Positions 9,731 to 20,440 of a stretch of 64,000 nt of DNA are shown here, one piece after another. Origin of the DNA: Cytospora piceicola. Taxonomy: Eukaryota > Ascomycota > Sordariomycetes > Diaporthales > Cytosporaceae. Position 1 is the first letter of the stretch, and every line of letters starts with the position of its first letter. The notes below the pieces were generated by a model. It saw nothing but the letters and a program-made list of their open reading frames with translations, was not told the DNA's origin and did not search any database. Both the position numbers and the translations under genes were made by a program. The stretch is from the NCBI GenBank assembly GCA_023375675.1, contig JALQBC010000080.1, forward strand, positions 1 through 64,000, read 5' to 3'.

Positions 9731-10999
9731 CTACACCGGGGTCTTCGTCGGCGCTGCCGTCACCGTCTTAGTTATATGTCTTATCCCCGGCGGGCTTATA
9801 CAAAGCGTGTAGCCAAGCATAGACGGCGCGTCTTTCGGCCGGAGAAAAAGCTCCGGGTTGAAATCGAGAAATTGGAATTTCGTCAATCCTGTGGCTTCCG
9901 ACGCGGAGCTGGAATTGTCCCCCGACTTCACAGTGTATGTATCGCACTTCTGGGGGATACAGATGTCGGTTCCCTCTGCGGGGAAGTCCTCGCAGTACGC
10001 GGGGAGGTTGTTGGCGTTGAGCAGGGTGAAGGTGGACACTTGATGCTCCTTGCTGATGGATTGGCACGTATCGGACTTTTGGATTGTGTACGTGCTCTCG
10101 CAGGTGGTGGGAAGGCGGGAAGGCCAGGGGACAATCAGGAGCCCCATGTCGTAGGTGGTGTGCGAGGCTACGGGGTAGGAAGTCGCCTGGCATCTTGAGG
10201 CGCGGGAACAGACGTCGGTCAGTTGTTGTTCTGCGGCGGTGGAGGAGAAATGGCCACGTACGAAGAAGTCAGGGTCGCGTACTTGGACGCCAAGCTATCA
10301 TCATAATTTACTGGCGAGTCCAGTGCGGCTTGCAGCGTCCTCAGGTGGCAGTCTGAGCAGGGAACGTCAAACGACAACTCATAGAATGAAAACATGGATT
10401 TTCTTTTCTTCCATGTATCCTGCGCGACCTGCGGGTAGCAGAGGTCATCCGCCCTGTATGATCACTCTTGTATATCAGCGGTCAACTAGTCGGCACGCAC
10501 GGCACGCACGGCACTCAGATGTTGCAAGTGACCACTTACGAGTCTCTCAAGCAGGCCCAGTTGTACGCATGCAGCATCCGATCTACCTCGTACGTAGCAG
10601 GATAGATTCTATATACCGATGTGACGTTATCGCTGTGGGCGTGGCAGTTGGCGAGCTGAGTTGTGCGCAGGGCCTCGAGGCTGGCTTTGCAGGCAGTGTG
10701 GCACACCCGTACCACCTCATCAGGGGTGGGCATGTAATTGCGCCCCATGTCTCGGAGTATCGGATCGCAGTCTACCAGCTTGTTGAAGGTAGCGGCGCAT
10801 GATGCCGACAGGTTCGGCGGAGTGCTGAGCTCGAGTGCAACCGTGTTGGTCGATGTGTCGATCAGGAGGGCTGAGACAGGACGGGTAACTAGTCCGGCGA
10901 GGAGCTATCGTGGCACATGTTAGCTCTGAGGTGAATGTATACATCATCCCGTACAAGAGCACTCACGAGGGAGCCAAATAGATAACCAGCAACGGCCAT
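9731..10999 (-). CDS. Secreted LysM-domain protein
   Basis: Four exons fit on the minus strand: 10999-10967, 10904-10540, 10453-10262 and 10193-9731, about 350 residues, with introns of 62, 86, 68 bp. Exon 1 encodes a signal peptide (MAVAGYLFGSLLLAGLV, likely cut after VSA). Residues about 30-200 form a Cys-containing N-terminal region (CHTACKAS, NCHAHSDN, CSDCHLRTLQ) seen in multi-domain fungal LysM proteins. LysM 1 starts at STYTIQKSDTCQSISKEH and LysM 2 at DTYTVKSGDNSSSASEATGL. LysM modules bind chitin or other GlcNAc polymers, so roles in wall biology or in shielding chitin during host contact are plausible. The third intron was fixed by frame, since it joins TSS to CQATSYP. It is the first of three small secreted-protein genes on this strand. 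Confidence 0.78.
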
Positions 11000-11721
11000 A
11001 GTGGGCAGCGGTTACAGAGTCCCCGGCGTCGAGTCAATGTTCTAGGACTTTGTTGTATTGTCGTCAAGTTGCAACGTCCAGGCCTCTCGTCGACGGCAGT
11101 GTAGATTATACCAAGAAGGACAAACATATATCATCCTCAATCTCCCGATCGAGGTTCCCCTGAGATCTCCAATGGGCCCACTTCTTAGGCAGCGCCTCGG
11201 TTCGAAAGTGATTCGGGCGATGTCCGTTATGTACGTACGATACCCTAGGGCCGGAATCCCGGGCCACCGACGGCCTTGGGTCCAGTCCAGACTTCGCCAT
11301 GACAGGGTGAAGGGACAAGCATACCGTTTAGTCTAAAATAATCTAGTATTAGGTTAGCGACCTACATATTCCCGGGTGTCTGGTCCAGGGTACCCACGTG
11401 CTGACACCAATCTGGACCCACCTTGGCAAACTACAGACAGTTGGTCGTTCAGCAGAGCGGTCATTTTCATGATACCTGCAAATATTGACTCATAATCAGA
11501 CGTTTTGATTGTTTTATCGTAGAGAATGTCGTAAATCATAAACCACATGAGCTAGCTAGACTCATTTAAGGACTGTTTCGAAGACGTAATTCATGTAACC
11601 CTGATTGTTTCTCATCACTCCGTTTTCCCTGGGCCTGACCATGTACTCCCAAGACCTTTTGTTCTAGGCGTGACCACCCAGGACCTCGGGATGCTGGGAT
11701 GCTGGGATGCTTCCAAAACAT
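11000..11721. other. Intergenic region
   Basis: No gene supported. It holds the promoter of the LysM gene (from 11000) and the 3' flank of the Cys-rich peptide gene. Near 11690 a short GCTGGGAT unit is repeated. Confidence 0.5.
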
Positions 11722-12062
11722 CTAGCAGTCACCTCCATCGCAGCTACAGACACCGTTGATGCAGGGTCCGTATCCACCACGGCACTGTAAAGTTCCGGGT
11801 TAGCACATTTCCTTCTGAGAACGTTGCCAGTGGAGAAGAGTGGGACGATTGGAGAAGTTCAGCAAAGACGATGTCCGGGACTTACAGAACAGCACGTATT
11901 GGGATCATTAGAGGGGCAGCTAAAGGACCGGCCAAAGAGCACATCGCCAGATACAGATCTGGGATGGAGCCTCTGAACCATACCGACGGGTTCAGCTGCG
12001 GGAACCGCCACGGATGCGGCGACGCTGATGAAAAGAGCGATGGTTGCGGCGGCGAACTTCAT
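11722..12062 (-). CDS. Small secreted cysteine-rich protein (8 Cys)
   Basis: Exons 12062-11886 and 11784-11722 are joined across a 101-bp intron (GTAAGT...TTACAG), giving 79 residues. The start MKFAAATIALFISVAASVAV is a clear signal peptide. A short pro-region (containing LHPRSVSGDVLFGR) precedes a 32-residue tail with eight cysteines: one, then a CC pair, then five more in the second exon (CRGGYGPCINGVCSCDGGDC). The spacing suggests a disulfide-rich knottin- or defensin-like fold, as in fungal effectors and antimicrobial peptides; which of these is not decidable here. It is missed by simple frame calling because the second exon is only 21 codons. A TATA element lies 127-136 bp upstream. Confidence 0.72.
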
Positions 12063-12188
12063 GATTGCGAAGGGGTCACGGATTGGTGTTGTTGGTGTTG
12101 TCTGTTGTAAAGACCTGTAAAGTTGGACGTCTATTGATGCTGGCTGAGTTGATCTTTTAGTGAGGGGAGAGGTGAAGTGAAGCAAGGC

Positions 12189-12198
12189 CTTTATATAG
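12189..12198 (-). promoter_or_regulatory. TATA box of the Cys-rich peptide gene
   Basis: On the minus strand this reads CTATATAAAG, about 130 bp upstream of the ATG at 12062. It is a good match to a strong TATA element. Confidence 0.45.
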
Positions 12199-13273
12199 AC
12201 AAAATCTAAACGTTGACCATAGCATCGGCGGTGTTTGAGAACCTTATCATTCGATTTCCATGCTGTGTATGCCTTTCTTACACCTCAGTTGGACTCCGGA
12301 TATCCACAGCCATCATCATGGACCGTCATAGATTCTGACAGACAAGGCAGTCTGACAGTGTGTGTTACCTGGAAGGATTCTCTCCATATTAATTCGGAAG
12401 TCGGACATGTAAGACTTTTGGAAGATCTTCGTGAAGGATCCTGCGACTCATACGTGGCACTGGCGATACCACGAACCACCTTGCACAACCTGCTGAAGCT
12501 GTCAGCTGATCGTCGCCTCGCATAGGACCTAGCAAAAACCGAGAGCCGAGAGCCTGTCATCGAACCACTGACACAGCTGGTAATAATGTTGCCGGATATC
12601 GGTTGACATCTACATGGAGTGAGCCTGCCAATACGACGGTTAAATAGAGTCTTAATTATTGCCAGCAACACGCAGGCGGGGCCCACCTCTATTAGCCTCA
12701 TCCATCACCTGGAGCCAAGACGTCGTCAGTCTTGTCAAACTCGTTCCTTCCGGATAAATCCGTCAGTTCAAGCCCTTTAGTTGAATGTCTGTAACATGTC
12801 ATGCGGCCAAAAGCAAAAATGTAGTCTGGAGTGTCAAAGTTCGAACCTGAGTGGCTAAACACAATGTTTGAAAGGAACACGAAGGAACATGGAAGGAGTT
12901 CTCATGTCCCCGGAAGCAGCGGACCTTTTGGAAACTCAAACATTGTGATCGTGTTCTCCACCACATGTCTTCCTAAACTGCCTTACTCAAAGTACAGAGT
13001 AATATCGTGTAATTTATCACTGGCTGCTTGCCTTTCCTGAACCATCCCTTGTCACTACCAAGTCCCAGCGATGTGTTACTTAGTCTGGTTTCCATCTGGA
13101 ATATGGACCATATTCTCATCAGTCACAATAAGGTTGATGCCCATGTTGGATGCCCTTCCTCCTCTCCATTATCCCGTGGGTGCGTCATCGATATCACCCC
13201 ACACTGGTACATATGGGCACTGAAGTAATGGTAACCGTCGTTGGGTCAAGGATGGTACCCGTCATGGAGCTAC
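12199..13273. other. Intergenic region
   Basis: No gene supported. The part from 13194 to 13273 continues a Thr-rich minus-strand frame after the CFEM stop (ending TVTITSVPICTSVG) and might be a missed last exon of that gene. Confidence 0.4.
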
Positions 13274-13799
13274 CTAGGTATTCCAAAGCGAGCTGTTTGT
13301 CGTTGTCGTATCTGCAGGAAGACTCCTGCTCTCGGTGACAGTATGGGTGGTTGTGTAGTCGCAGGTGACACCGGATGCGGTGAGAGTGGTGTAGTTGAAT
13401 TTGGTAACCGTGGCGACGGTAACTGGAATTATGATCCCAACAGCAGAACACCATCCAACTTCCCAATGTATTACTGATTTTGACACATCACTCCCGCAGG
13501 CCTGAATGGAACAGTCACGGAGACCATAGCTGAACTGATGGTTGATGCACAGGCACTTTTGGGCAACGACGCCACCGTCATCGACGGGCCCACACCCCAG
13601 CTCCGCCGTCTTCTGAAGCATGCCGAGTATGCAGGTTTTCTGGTTGTCCAGGTTTAGCATAGAAAGTCACGAGAGTAGGAGCCGGGTATACAAAGCTCTG
13701 GCAGTTACTTACTCCGCACTGAGGGATGGCACTCCAAGTCGAATTCTGAGCCGCCACGACCCCCAGGAAAATGTTGAAACATAGCGTAGATAAGTTCAT
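13274..13799 (-). CDS. Secreted CFEM-domain protein
   Basis: Exons 13799-13713 and 13639-13274 are joined in phase 0 across a 73-bp intron (GTAAGT...ACCAG), giving 150 residues. Residues 1-17 are a signal peptide. The CFEM pattern is complete with eight cysteines at residues 28, 32, 45, 58, 60, 72, 77 and 93, an Asp pair at 49-50 in the usual position, and the typical CLC pair. CFEM proteins bind haem or act in adhesion and host contact at the cell surface or outside it. The tail is Thr-rich with N-glycosylation sites (NYT, NSS) and has no evident GPI signal in the called frame. The splice is supported because it alone restores the Cys spacing. A TATA-like TATATA lies at 13943-13948. Confidence 0.8.
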
Positions 13800-13942
13800 C
13801 GTGCTAGGTTGATTCGTTGGGTTTTGAGCTTTGCGTTGGGATGCTCTCGTGAGACGATATAGATTTGGACCTGTCCTGACCGTTGTCTCCAGATCAATGG
13901 ATGTATCAGACAGCTCCTCACCTGGGCAAGGGTCACGACTCC

Positions 13943-13948
13943 ATATAT
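13943..13948 (-). promoter_or_regulatory. TATA-like element of the CFEM gene
   Basis: TATATA lies about 145 bp upstream of the CFEM start codon. Only position and composition support it. Confidence 0.3.
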
Positions 13949-15226
13949 AAGGTACCTCAGTAGGTAAGACACACTGGTGTAAAGAGTTAGAATGATGGTT
14001 TTCCCATCAGTAGCACAGATCAAGCTGTTTGAGAAGCTTGGAATCTCCTACACTTGTGCCCTGTTGAAACGCCCGGATGCCCGCGCCTGTCCTGAGGGGT
14101 GCTGTTTGCTGTTGCATGTCGAGGCAAACAGTGCCTGATATGCTTCTACTGAAGAGGTCATACTTACAGTGTTTTCGGAGGCTTTCAAAACAAGACGATA
14201 GTCATAAACAAGGTTTCGGGTGGAACTTAACCTCAGACTCAGGGGTATCACTGCTCCGGCGTAACACACTGCTGAAAATGCATGCTCTTTCTTTCATCAC
14301 CATAGCGCATCCTAAACTTTTGCCCGGTGTGTTTCCACCCGGCTGTATCACGCCACACCCTTTACAACGAGGAGGGAGGCAATACTTGGTTTCTCTAACC
14401 GTCTCTGTAGCTTATAGCGTCTTTGCACAACCAGACGGGAAGTGAATACGAACTCCACTTTCCGAAAAGCTGGAAATAATGGCAAGCTCTACTAACTTGC
14501 GGGCTCCAGTACCAGGTCGGGAAGCTCTTGTCCAAGGTAACTTCAATGTCGGAGCAAAGGCTTTGTGCGCCAGCAAATATTGTACCCGCCCCAGAGATCT
14601 TCCCTGGATTATGTTCTGTAGTGACTGATAACTGTCAAATAGGACTCTTAGTCTGTCTGAGTCATCAAATCGGGGTCAGACAAATGATATTGGGCGAGTG
14701 TGTGGTCAAGTGGTAACGCAGGTTCATCAATGATATTGCTGTAAGGACAAGGATTCCATCGCCAAGGTGAGTAAACGCCCTGCCATTGATCACAGAACGG
14801 CCTCTAATCCGTACTGATGGAACAACCCGAATATACATACTCACAGAACCTCAGAATGACCGAAGTAGCCCTGCATATGAAGTTCCGAGTGTCTAGTACC
14901 TAGGTAGGTGTTCGGAGATCGGATCACAAAAGCCGAAAGGGGAAATCCGTTATACTTCATTGGTCAAGAGTGAACTCCGAGTTTGAAGTAAAAATATTTT
15001 CGTCTAGACATACGAGGTTACTGTTTCCAAACACTTCAATAGCAAGCACTTCGGCAAGCGACCCGGACGTGAGTATTTGGGTGAGTGAGCGAGTCCTTTC
15101 CTGCAGTGCTTGTTCTTCCCCAGATACGAAATCTTACTATATGCCCCATACTAAAACTGTCTAGGATACTCTTAAGCAGCAATAATCTTTTCTGTCTTAA
15201 AAGTTTCACTACCTCTAGAGGATAGA
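13949..15226. other. Long intergenic region
   Basis: About 1.3 kb without a supportable gene. Frames at 14048-14269 and 14077-14445 have no recognisable domain and no plausible codon pattern. No repeat or RNA gene was recognised. Confidence 0.45.
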
Positions 15227-15977
15227 ATGTTCCCTAGTTCGGCAGTAATCGTAAATATACTTTTCCGCACCTGATCAAAATACCAGACCACCTAACAATC
15301 GTGCCAGGTAGGCGGCTCAGTCGCGGGCCTCCTTCAAGGCCTTCAACTCAAGCGCAACGGTAGCGAGGTCACCATTCTGGAACAAGACCCGTCCAATGAC
15401 CGTCACAGCCACGAGTCCGGCGTGTCCATCGGCCCTTCGGTCGTGGCCCTCCTCGAGCGCTGCGACGCCACGGGCCGCCCGGCGGCGGTCCCCGCGGAGT
15501 TCTTAAGCGCGGCCTGGCGGAAGAGCCCCCGCGTCGCCGCCACCACCTGGCCGCACAAAATGAGCAACTGGGGGTGCCTGTATCTGATCCTGCGGGCAAA
15601 CTTCGACGGGCTCGCCTCCGAGGCTGTGCCCAGCCCCCTCCCCCGCCCCTGTGTCGTCTGATGGGCGTGCCAGCTACCGCGCGGGGCAGCGTGTCGTCGG
15701 GCTGGCATATGACGAGGCGGCGGGCAAGGTGAAGGTGCGGTTTGTGGATGTTGTTCGTGGCAATGGTGGGAGCATCGTCGCCGATACGGTCATCGCTGCG
15801 GATGGCGTGCACTCCACGGTGCGCAAGCTGATGCAGGTGCCCGTCAGGAGGATGTATTCTGGTTATATTGGGTGGAGAGGTACGGTGCCGGAGCATGCCT
15901 TGACTCGAGGGACGATTGAGTATTTCAGCGATCGGTCGAACTTTACCTATATGCAGGGCAGTTATTTTATCAGGTAG
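15227..15977 (+). pseudogene. FAD-dependent monooxygenase, frameshifted and 3'-truncated
   Basis: The start is intact: ATG at 15227, exon 15227-15250, intron 15251-15307 (GTAAAT...GCCAG), then a Rossmann-type dinucleotide site beginning VIVGGSVAGLLQGL and the acidic strand end VTILEQD. The frame stays open to about 15640, where a C-rich run (about 15635-15652) puts the downstream part one base out of frame. The second segment (about 15650-15977) has the conserved VIAADGVHSTVR motif of PHBH-type flavoprotein hydroxylases and ends NFTYMQGSYFIR next to a GTAGGA donor-like site. No matching 3' half (substrate and second FAD motif) follows. It resembles monooxygenases with a 2,6-dihydroxypyridine-hydroxylase-like fold. 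The frameshift could be an assembly error in a homopolymer, but the missing C-terminus makes loss of function likely. Confidence 0.7.
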
Positions 15978-16388
15978 GATTGCCCTTTTCTCTTGGCATC
16001 TGTATCAGTATATTCGTCCAAAATCCCTTATAGTTTCGCCTTCGTCTTGTTCCAACACTGCTTCTGCTTGGATGCGCTCGGTTTAATAACAGAGGGGAGG
16101 TGGGGGCCAGTCACAGAGACGTTGAACAATACATTTGAGCAAGCGGGTTCAGGCAAGTGAACCAACAAGATCGGAGAAACAAAGATACCGATACCATGTA
16201 CCTACTCGGCATAGTTCCCAACTTGTTATACATTACGTGTGATAGCCGGATTCAATCGTTTGCTTGATGACTGAAAGCTCCCAACTCCAAAAGCTCCCAA
16301 CTCTGCCTCATCTGCGGACGCATTTCTGCCTCTTCTACATCTAGGATCACACCAATCTGATTAGAATGACCTTAGAAATATTGCAAGC
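15978..16388. other. Intergenic region
   Basis: No gene supported. The lost 3' half of the monooxygenase is not found here. Confidence 0.5.
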
Positions 16389-19300
16389 ATGAAGGAGCTG
16401 GTTCAGAAAGCCGTTCAGCAGATCATCGCTCAAAAGAAGCCATCGGAACTTATTCCTTGGAAATTCGACGAGCCATGGCCTCAAGCTTATCACGTGTGGG
16501 ACTGGGAGAGCGAAGTCTGGCAGGCCGTCAAGCCATCAAATGCATTCAATCCGGTTAAAGATGAAGGTCGACCATTGGGAATCACCAATCTCGCTCTGTA
16601 CAGCTGGAATATTGACTTCATGTTGCCATACGCCGAGGCACGAATGAGTGCTGCGTTGGCTCACCTTGAGCAACTTACGGATCAGCAGCCTTCGACTACA
16701 GCCATCGCAATCAACCTGCAAGAATGCACCCCCTCCGACCTCATCACTATCAGCCACCAGAACTGGGTGCGAGACAGGTTCTACATTACAGACTTGGACA
16801 GCTCTGCGTGGGGATCCGGTCTATATGGCACAACTACGCTGGTCGACCGTCGCTTGGATATAGAATCAAGTTTCCGCGTCCACTACTCCGCCACAAAGAT
16901 GGAGCGAGACGCCCTGCTCATTGATGTTAAGTTCCCTCAGACACCACATAGAATCCGGCTGGGCAACACGCACCTCGAATCGCTGGCCCTCGAACCCCCG
17001 CTCCGTCCGGCGCAGATGAGTGTCGCCGCGACGCACTTGCACGCGGAGCAACTGTCGGGCGCCATCGTAGCTGGCGACTTCAATTCCACCCAGCCGTTCG
17101 ACGCCCTCCTGCACTCGCACAACGGCCTCAAGGACGCGTACCTCGAACTCGGTGGTCGGGAGGGTGGCGAAGACGGATTTACGTGGGGCCAGCAGGCGCT
17201 GCCAGCGTTGCGAGAACAGTTTGGTTGCTCGAGGATGGACAAGACCTATTTCTGTGGCAGCAAGATCAACCTGCAGGGCTTCGAGAGGTGTGGAGCCGAC
17301 TTCGAGGTCGACGGAAGGAGTCAAAAGCAAAAGGACGCATTGTAGGGATGCCCAAAAACACTGTTTTTTTCATAACACACTGTTTTTAGTATGGCCATTG
17401 AAAAAAACTGTTTTTTACGTTTTTTACTCTACAATTACTATTTTAGGATTAGCGCATCCGAATATAGCCTAGTGCTACTAGTCACGTGACTAAATTTTGC
17501 CTGCCGGCACCTATTTCGAACGTCTATTACTAATAACAGCAACACTATAGCTAACTATTACTACTTTTCTTCCCTTTCTACCTTAACTATTACTATAACG
17601 GCCTTTATTTACCTACTTTCCTGCCCTCCGAATTACCTCATAATACCTAGCTGGTTAGCAGATACCTCTATCAGGCGATATTTCACGTTACTAGGCATTC
17701 CTAAGGGTAAATTAATAAAGTATCACCGCTGTTATTCCTGCTAGAAAGCCTTGTCTGCTAATAACGCTAGCCGCCTAAGAAACTATCTCTTAGGCTATAT
17801 AGCCTTTAAAACCTCGAATCTTACCTCCGAAGTCCTTAAACAGCCTCGAACACCTCGGAAACGACAGCGGCGTATTATAGACGGCGGTATTAACGTTATC
17901 TCGAATAAAGATTATCGCTAAGCTACCCTTCTTGCTATTACCGCTATTATCTGTAAAGGAAGCCCCTTTAACCTTCTTAAAGGCAGACGATAGGCAGCCT
18001 TCTTTTAGAGGTTATTACTAGCCTAGCAGCCCCTTAACCGGAAAAAGGTCGGCCGGCTGTTACCCGTTATATACAGAGATATATAGCTTCCCGTACGAGG
18101 TTATATCGACTAAGCGCCCTACCTTAATATTATTTTTAACGTCTTAGATAACGTAGCTAGCTATCGGATAATTAATATCTCCGTCTACGTCCCTAGCCGC
18201 TATACCTTCTACTAGAAGACCTTTAATACGGGGGAAGTACGGTATATAACAGAGAACTATATATTTCTGCTTTAGGGCGAGATTAGCGAGATTTGCGATA
18301 GCGATTAGGGCTGTATTAACTCTATCTGTATAGATATAGATAGGATAATGAGATCTGTTTACGCGGCCCTTTTTCGCACGCTAGAACTACGTTACTGTTT
18401 CTTTTCCCTCTACGATTCTTACAGGCTATAGCTGATGGTTAAAGATATAATCGAGTAGCTACCTTTATTTAAAAACGTCTTCTAAAAGGCCTCGACTATC
18501 GTGACCTTCTTTTCGAAGTTAAAACTATAGCTTAGCCGCCTACGAAGTTACTAAAGATAGTATAGCGGGCTTCGGGCGTTTATTAAAAGGTAAGCAGATA
18601 AAACTTTCTCTATAGGAACCCCATACTAATAACTTTATCTTCTTATAGTGTTATCACCCGTTAGGGCATTTAATTTAACTCGTTAGATTCCGTTAAATCG
18701 AACCGAGATACCCTTAAGGCTTATAACCGTAGAGAAGATATCTAGTAGCTTAAAAGGAAGGTAACAGGTAGGGGTAATATACTATTACCTCTTATAAGCG
18801 AGACTATTAACGACTAAACCTTCTAGGCAGATCTCGAGGCTGTAGTCGAGGTTCTGAAGCCGTTAAACGTTACTTAGCACTTTTCTGAGGCTAATAACGC
18901 CTATATCGGCTTCGTAATAAACCGCTAGGTTAGCGTAAAGACCGCGTAGTAGGATATCGATTAGTTAGAGTAGTATAATAACGTCGATTTCCTAGGGCTG
19001 TATAGTATATAGGAACGGCGTTTCGAGACTTAGACCTACCTTATTTATTACGTTGTTAACGCTTTATGGCTAGATATCCTCTCTACCGGCATCCTATTAG
19101 ATCGGAAGGCTTTTACTATAGTTGACGAGTGGTTAAAGGCCTATACCTTTAATAATAATGAATATACGGAAGTTCTCGTAGAGTTTACAGACTTCTATAA
19201 TCGTCGTGGTTTATTTACATCTACTAGCCTTTTATATAGGGTTAGTCTAAAGCCGACGGTGGTATAGGCCTGTCTGGAAATACAGGGCTTAAAACTAGCC

Positions 19301-20041
19301 GTTTTAGCATAGAAGGTCTTTAACGTGCTCGGAAACTCGGTACTATTAGAACGGTCCTTTTCGGCGATTAATTATATATATTCTAAGGTGCGGAACCGCC
19401 TTAAGACGGATAACGCCGATATATAGGCGTTCTGCTTTATTAATAACCGTGTTCTTTATCGTTTTAAGAATTTAGGCTATATAGGTAAATAACGCTGGGA
19501 CTAACTAAAGGATAGTAACTAGCTACGACTCGAGAACGAGTATATAAAGTTCTTTTATAGAACTAGTTAGGGCGATAAGGCTGGCGATGCCCTTATAGCC
19601 GAAAGTACTATAATAGCCGACTTTAATAGCTATTATATCTTCGGGCCCGTAAAGGAGAAAGACCTTATATAGTTAAGCACGGCTGCCAGGTTTACGATCG
19701 AGGTTAAAGGCGACGATTCTGAAGACGAACTATTAGACCTAATAGATTTCGAATTAGGCTCGGAAGAAGAGTGATCAGAATAGCGCCTATAGCGCCCTAT
19801 GGCGCCCTTAGGGGCTGGTAATAGCCTTAATATTACCCCTTATAGAAGGGCATTTTAAACACTATGTTTTTTTTGAAAAAATCTGTGTGATATAGCATTT
19901 TATACATAAAAAACAAAAAACAAAAAAAACAGGTTAGGCATCCCTAACGCATTGCTCGCACTTGGCTTTGAGAAGGCTTGGTGCACGGACCACCTGGGCA
20001 TCAAAGCCACATTCAGCCTCGTCCACGACACTCATCTGTAA
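16389..20041 (+). pseudogene. Endonuclease/exonuclease/phosphatase-family gene split by a hAT element
   Basis: The 5' part, 16389-17342, encodes 318 residues of an EEP-fold protein, most like TDP2-type phosphodiesterases: YSWNID (metal site), INLQEC, LGNTHLES, AGDFNS and DKTYFCG. The reading frame then meets a TAG at 17343 that is the first codon of a transposon. Beyond the element, 19955-20041 continues the same frame with ALGFEKAWCTDHLGIKATF and a natural stop TAA. TDHLG is the last catalytic Asp-His motif of the family, so the truncated product lacks it. The 8-bp duplication (17335-17342 and 19947-19954) explains the join. Before insertion the gene would have been one exon coding for about 347 residues. 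The remaining coding part has no other stop, so the insertion looks younger than gene decay. Confidence 0.85.
17343..19946 (+). mobile_element. hAT-superfamily DNA transposon, RIP-degenerate
   Basis: The element is 2604 bp, flanked by the 8-bp target duplication ACGCATTG, with terminal inverted repeats TAGGGATGCC at both ends. Plus-strand frames between about 17700 and 19760 carry many stops at positions expected for Gln, Trp and Arg codons. A BED-finger-like segment lies near 17730 (YHRCYSC, then a Leu-x-x-Asn/His-Leu stretch). Near 19330-19460 comes the hAT C-terminal dimerisation pattern (LLERSFSAINYIYSKVRNRL). These features, with 8-bp duplication, identify the hAT class. No intact transposase remains, so it is not autonomous. 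Its composition is clearly more AT-rich than the flanking gene. Confidence 0.88.
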
Positions 20042-20440
20042 GAGGTCATCCAGCTATTAGTGTCATGGGCCATGGTGACCTTGGACCTCTCTGCCTATGG
20101 ATAGATGCAGAGGGTGTTTCCTTCCTTTTCCATGTACATTCTTTAGCCAGTTTTCGACAGACACACACAAAACATGGTGCGATGACTCGCTTTATATTGT
20201 TATATGATTAAGTTTGTGTTCATGTTGTGGACCCTCGGAGACTGTCTTAAAGATTAGTTGCTTTACTTTCAGTGTCTGACTCTAGGCGATCCCGAACCGC
20301 GAACTACATAGCAGCCCAAAGGCGTCGGCCGCAATATGCACGCGATAATCAAATGGCATGCCGTAGGCTGATTTCCGCTGATCTCATATCTCGTCTGCAC
20401 CGCACCAATACAACCTTCCCCTATCACGTCCCATCATGAC
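20042..20440. other. Intergenic region
   Basis: No gene supported. It is the shared 3' flank of the split EEP gene and the minus-strand gene ending at 20441. Confidence 0.5.

Noticed and set aside
10490..10515. CRISPR-like or functional short repeat (GGCACGCAC units)
   Set aside because: Only three short units inside an intron of the LysM gene; simple-sequence variation is enough.
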